Assembly: GCA_013792135.1 (NCBI GenBank)
Contig: VMSP01000007.1
Span: 1-46,863 of the forward strand
Direction: 5' to 3'
From: Desulfocapsa sp.
GTDB taxonomy: Bacteria; Desulfobacterota; Desulfobulbia; Desulfobulbales; Desulfocapsaceae
DNA: 46,863 nucleotides
A program made the position numbers and the translations under genes. Of the stretch, positions 45,801 through 46,863 are shown in pieces (position 1 is the stretch's first letter; every line of letters starts with the position of its first letter). The notes beneath the pieces were generated by a model. The model searched no databases. It saw only the letters and a program-made list of their open reading frames with translations, and was not told the DNA's origin.

Positions 45801-45943
45801 AGGCGGAGACTGTTTCCGCTTCCTGTAAGGCCTGCGGGATCTGCGCCGCCCATTGTCCAACCTTTGCCATCTCCATGGGCGGGTTTACCAATGAGCAGCT
45901 TATCTCCCAGATTGAGGCCTTCGGGGCCACTGGCGACAGATAA
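42893..45943 (+). CDS. hdrA: HdrA-like flavoprotein with duplicated module, selenocysteine form (in-frame UGA)
   Basis: About 1016 residues when TGA 43079-43081 is read as Sec (residue 63): [18 protein letters not shown], where other HdrA proteins have Cys. Ribosome site CAGGAG. Order: FAD site [15 protein letters not shown] (about 15-30); the Sec loop; ferredoxin-type clusters ([11 protein letters not shown], about 112, and [16 protein letters not shown]); a second HdrA module starting [10 protein letters not shown] (about 460) with its own FAD site [16 protein letters not shown] (about 597); and a C-terminal 2[4Fe-4S] domain ([14 protein letters not shown], about 945, [12 protein letters not shown]). 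HdrA is the bifurcating flavoprotein of heterodisulfide reductase complexes. Here it may couple formate, ferredoxin and methylene-THF redox steps through MvhD. No hdrBC is in the window. Confidence 0.93.
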
Positions 45944-45997
45944 TTTCAATTCTAAAAAATGATGGATCAAGTTTATTATATTTGAGGAGAATGTCTT

Positions 45998-46600
45998 ATG
46001 GCTGACCAGGAATTTAATCCCAGCATCCTTGGCTTTTTATGCAACTGGTGCTGTTACGCCGCGGCAGATGCTGCCGGTGTTTCACGGTTTCAATACCCGC
46101 CCAATATGCGGACCCTCAGGGTGATGTGTACCGGGCGCATCGATCCGGCCTTTGTTCTGCGCGCTCTGGCAGAAGGTGCAGATGGTATCTTCAGCGGCGG
46201 CTGACAACTTGGCGAATGCCATTACCAGGTTGGTAATTACGATGCAATGGGTGTGGATGCGCTGGTCAAGAAGGTCTTGAAGGATGTCGGTATCCGTGAG
46301 GAGCGGTACAGTCTGCAATGGGCCTCTGCTGCCGAGGCGCCGCGCTTTGTCCAGTTGATCACCAAGTTTACAAACCAGATCAAGGAGCTTGGCCCCATCG
46401 GTGAGGCCGAGGGTCTGTCCAAAGAAGAGCTGAAGGCCCGGATCGACAAGGCCCTGGCTGCCGTCTCCGATCAAAAGGTGCGGATCGCCTTTGGCAACGC
46501 CAGTAAATTCGTACGCAAAGATGGTATCTGGACCAATGAGCATATCAGCGGGATTGTGAACGAGAAGATGGAGAAGTCTCTGACCACGGCCCTAGGCTGA
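45998..46600 (+). CDS. mvhD: MvhD/FlpD-like iron-sulfur subunit, selenocysteine form (in-frame UGA)
   Basis: 200 residues when TGA 46202-46204 is read as Sec (residue 69): EGADGIFSGG-U-QLGECHYQVGN corresponds to the GADGVhhxGC-xxGDCHY motif of MvhD, whose first Cys is Sec in some methanogens. Ribosome site TGAGGAG. The N-terminal CNWCCYAAADAAG and VMCTGRIDPAFVL complete the [2Fe-2S]-type domain. The C-terminal half (from about residue 125) is helical and longer than the minimal MvhD. A hairpin ATTACC-AGGTT-GGTAAT at 46221-46237, about 17 nt after the UGA, is a good SECIS candidate. MvhD passes electrons to HdrA, which fits its place as last gene of the cluster. Confidence 0.92.
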
Positions 46601-46622
46601 TCAGTTCCGAGAATTTTTTGGT

Positions 46623-46672
46623 AAAGAGAAAGGCCCAGCTTCTTTAAAGAAGCTGGGCCTTTCTCTTTTTAT
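46623..46672 (+). terminator. Rho-independent terminator closing the acetyl-CoA pathway cluster
   Basis: A perfect 46-bp palindrome (46623-46668; arms with AAGGCCCAGCTTCTTT and its complement) ending in a T run. It lies 22 bp after the mvhD stop, and its A-rich 5' arm makes it bidirectional. Confidence 0.95.
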
Positions 46673-46709
46673 ATAACAGTGAGTAAGATCGTGAATAAAT
46701 ACGGCAAAG

Positions 46710-46863
46710 AAAGGTGATAATTCAAGACCTGACCGTTCGCAGTAACAGCAGTAAGTCTAACGGGTTAAAGTCCCTTCTGGGGAGTTGTCCGTACGCCCCG
46801 GTAGTATGAGGAAGCGGCGTTGTGGTAACACGGGGTCGTGAGTTTCCAAACAGCAAGAAAGCA
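46710..46863 (+). ncRNA. Possible 5' part of a group II intron RNA (cut by window edge)
   Basis: No open frame. The sequence has the look of group II intron domain I: GGGTTAAAGTCCC, a stem CTGGGG/CCCCGGTAG, then AGTATGAGGAAGC, GTGGTAACAC with a GNRA-type loop, and GGGTCGTGAG. Such tracts precede ltrA-type maturase genes. No GTGYG intron start could be placed with confidence and no maturase is within the window, so this is recognition by pattern only. It may instead be an unrelated structured RNA. Confidence 0.4.

Noticed and set aside
43130-45943. hdrA starting only at 43130
   Set aside because: This would remove the first FAD-binding motif ([11 protein letters not shown]) and the ribosome site at 42893, both of which are present in frame upstream of the TGA.

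Overview
The window looks like a chromosomal segment of a strictly anaerobic, Gram-negative member of the Desulfobacterota, most likely of the Desulfobulbales type (sulfate reducer, sulfur disproportionator or relative). The reasons are a full bacterial-type CODH/acetyl-CoA synthase gene cluster, LptE (outer membrane), CheX-rich signalling genes, a sigma-54 activator, a c-di-GMP riboswitch, and above all at least four genes whose reading frame crosses a UGA that must be read as selenocysteine. The taxonomic assignment is inference from gene content only.

Layout. 1-421: a chopped left edge, with the tail of an unrecognised gene and a receiver domain lacking its N-terminal half. 433-3292 (+): two CheX-like proteins and a long protein made of two CheX/CheC-like domains plus a degenerate receiver. 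3319-4803 (-): an NtrC-type sigma-54 response regulator. 5074-6404 (+): a secreted or anchored thermonuclease-like protein and a DUF533/TerB protein. 6523-8488 (-): an AIM24-family protein with a GYF_2-like domain and an unknown anchored protein. 8500-9578: a gene-free stretch holding two decayed ends of one IS4-like element, a 54-bp perfect palindrome and a c-di-GMP-I riboswitch with a terminator; the riboswitch points at ppaC (9579-10508, +). 10630-14133 (-): dus, rarA and an UshA-like metallophosphoesterase with an in-frame UGA, tightly packed and overlapping. 14383-16314 (+): transketolase. 16424-28568 (-): leuS and lptE; the rpsF-rpsR-DUF2232-rplI-dnaB operon; mazG; a lytic transglycosylase next to an M18 aminopeptidase; a SprA-like metalloprotease; an AI-2E family transporter.

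28964-46600 (+) is the most interesting part: folD, cooS, a metF-acsD fusion, acsB, acsC, a selenocysteine formate dehydrogenase fused to a GltD-like flavoprotein, a selenocysteine double-module HdrA, and a selenocysteine MvhD. Together these can interconvert CO2 and formate, handle the folate-bound C1 unit (FolD, MetF), carry the methyl group on the corrinoid protein (AcsCD), make or use CO (CooS), and form or cleave acetyl-CoA (AcsB). HdrA and MvhD presumably connect the redox steps, perhaps by flavin-based electron bifurcation. The fusion puts the enzyme that makes methyl-THF on the same chain as a corrinoid-protein subunit. Not seen here: fhs, acsE, a CODH/ACS nickel-insertion ATPase, metV and hdrBC. 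Several intergenic gaps of the cluster contain strong stem-loops, and the cluster closes with a perfect 46-bp palindromic terminator at 46623-46668.

Beyond it, 46710-46863 resembles the start of a group II intron RNA, cut by the window edge. No tRNA, rRNA or CRISPR array was seen.
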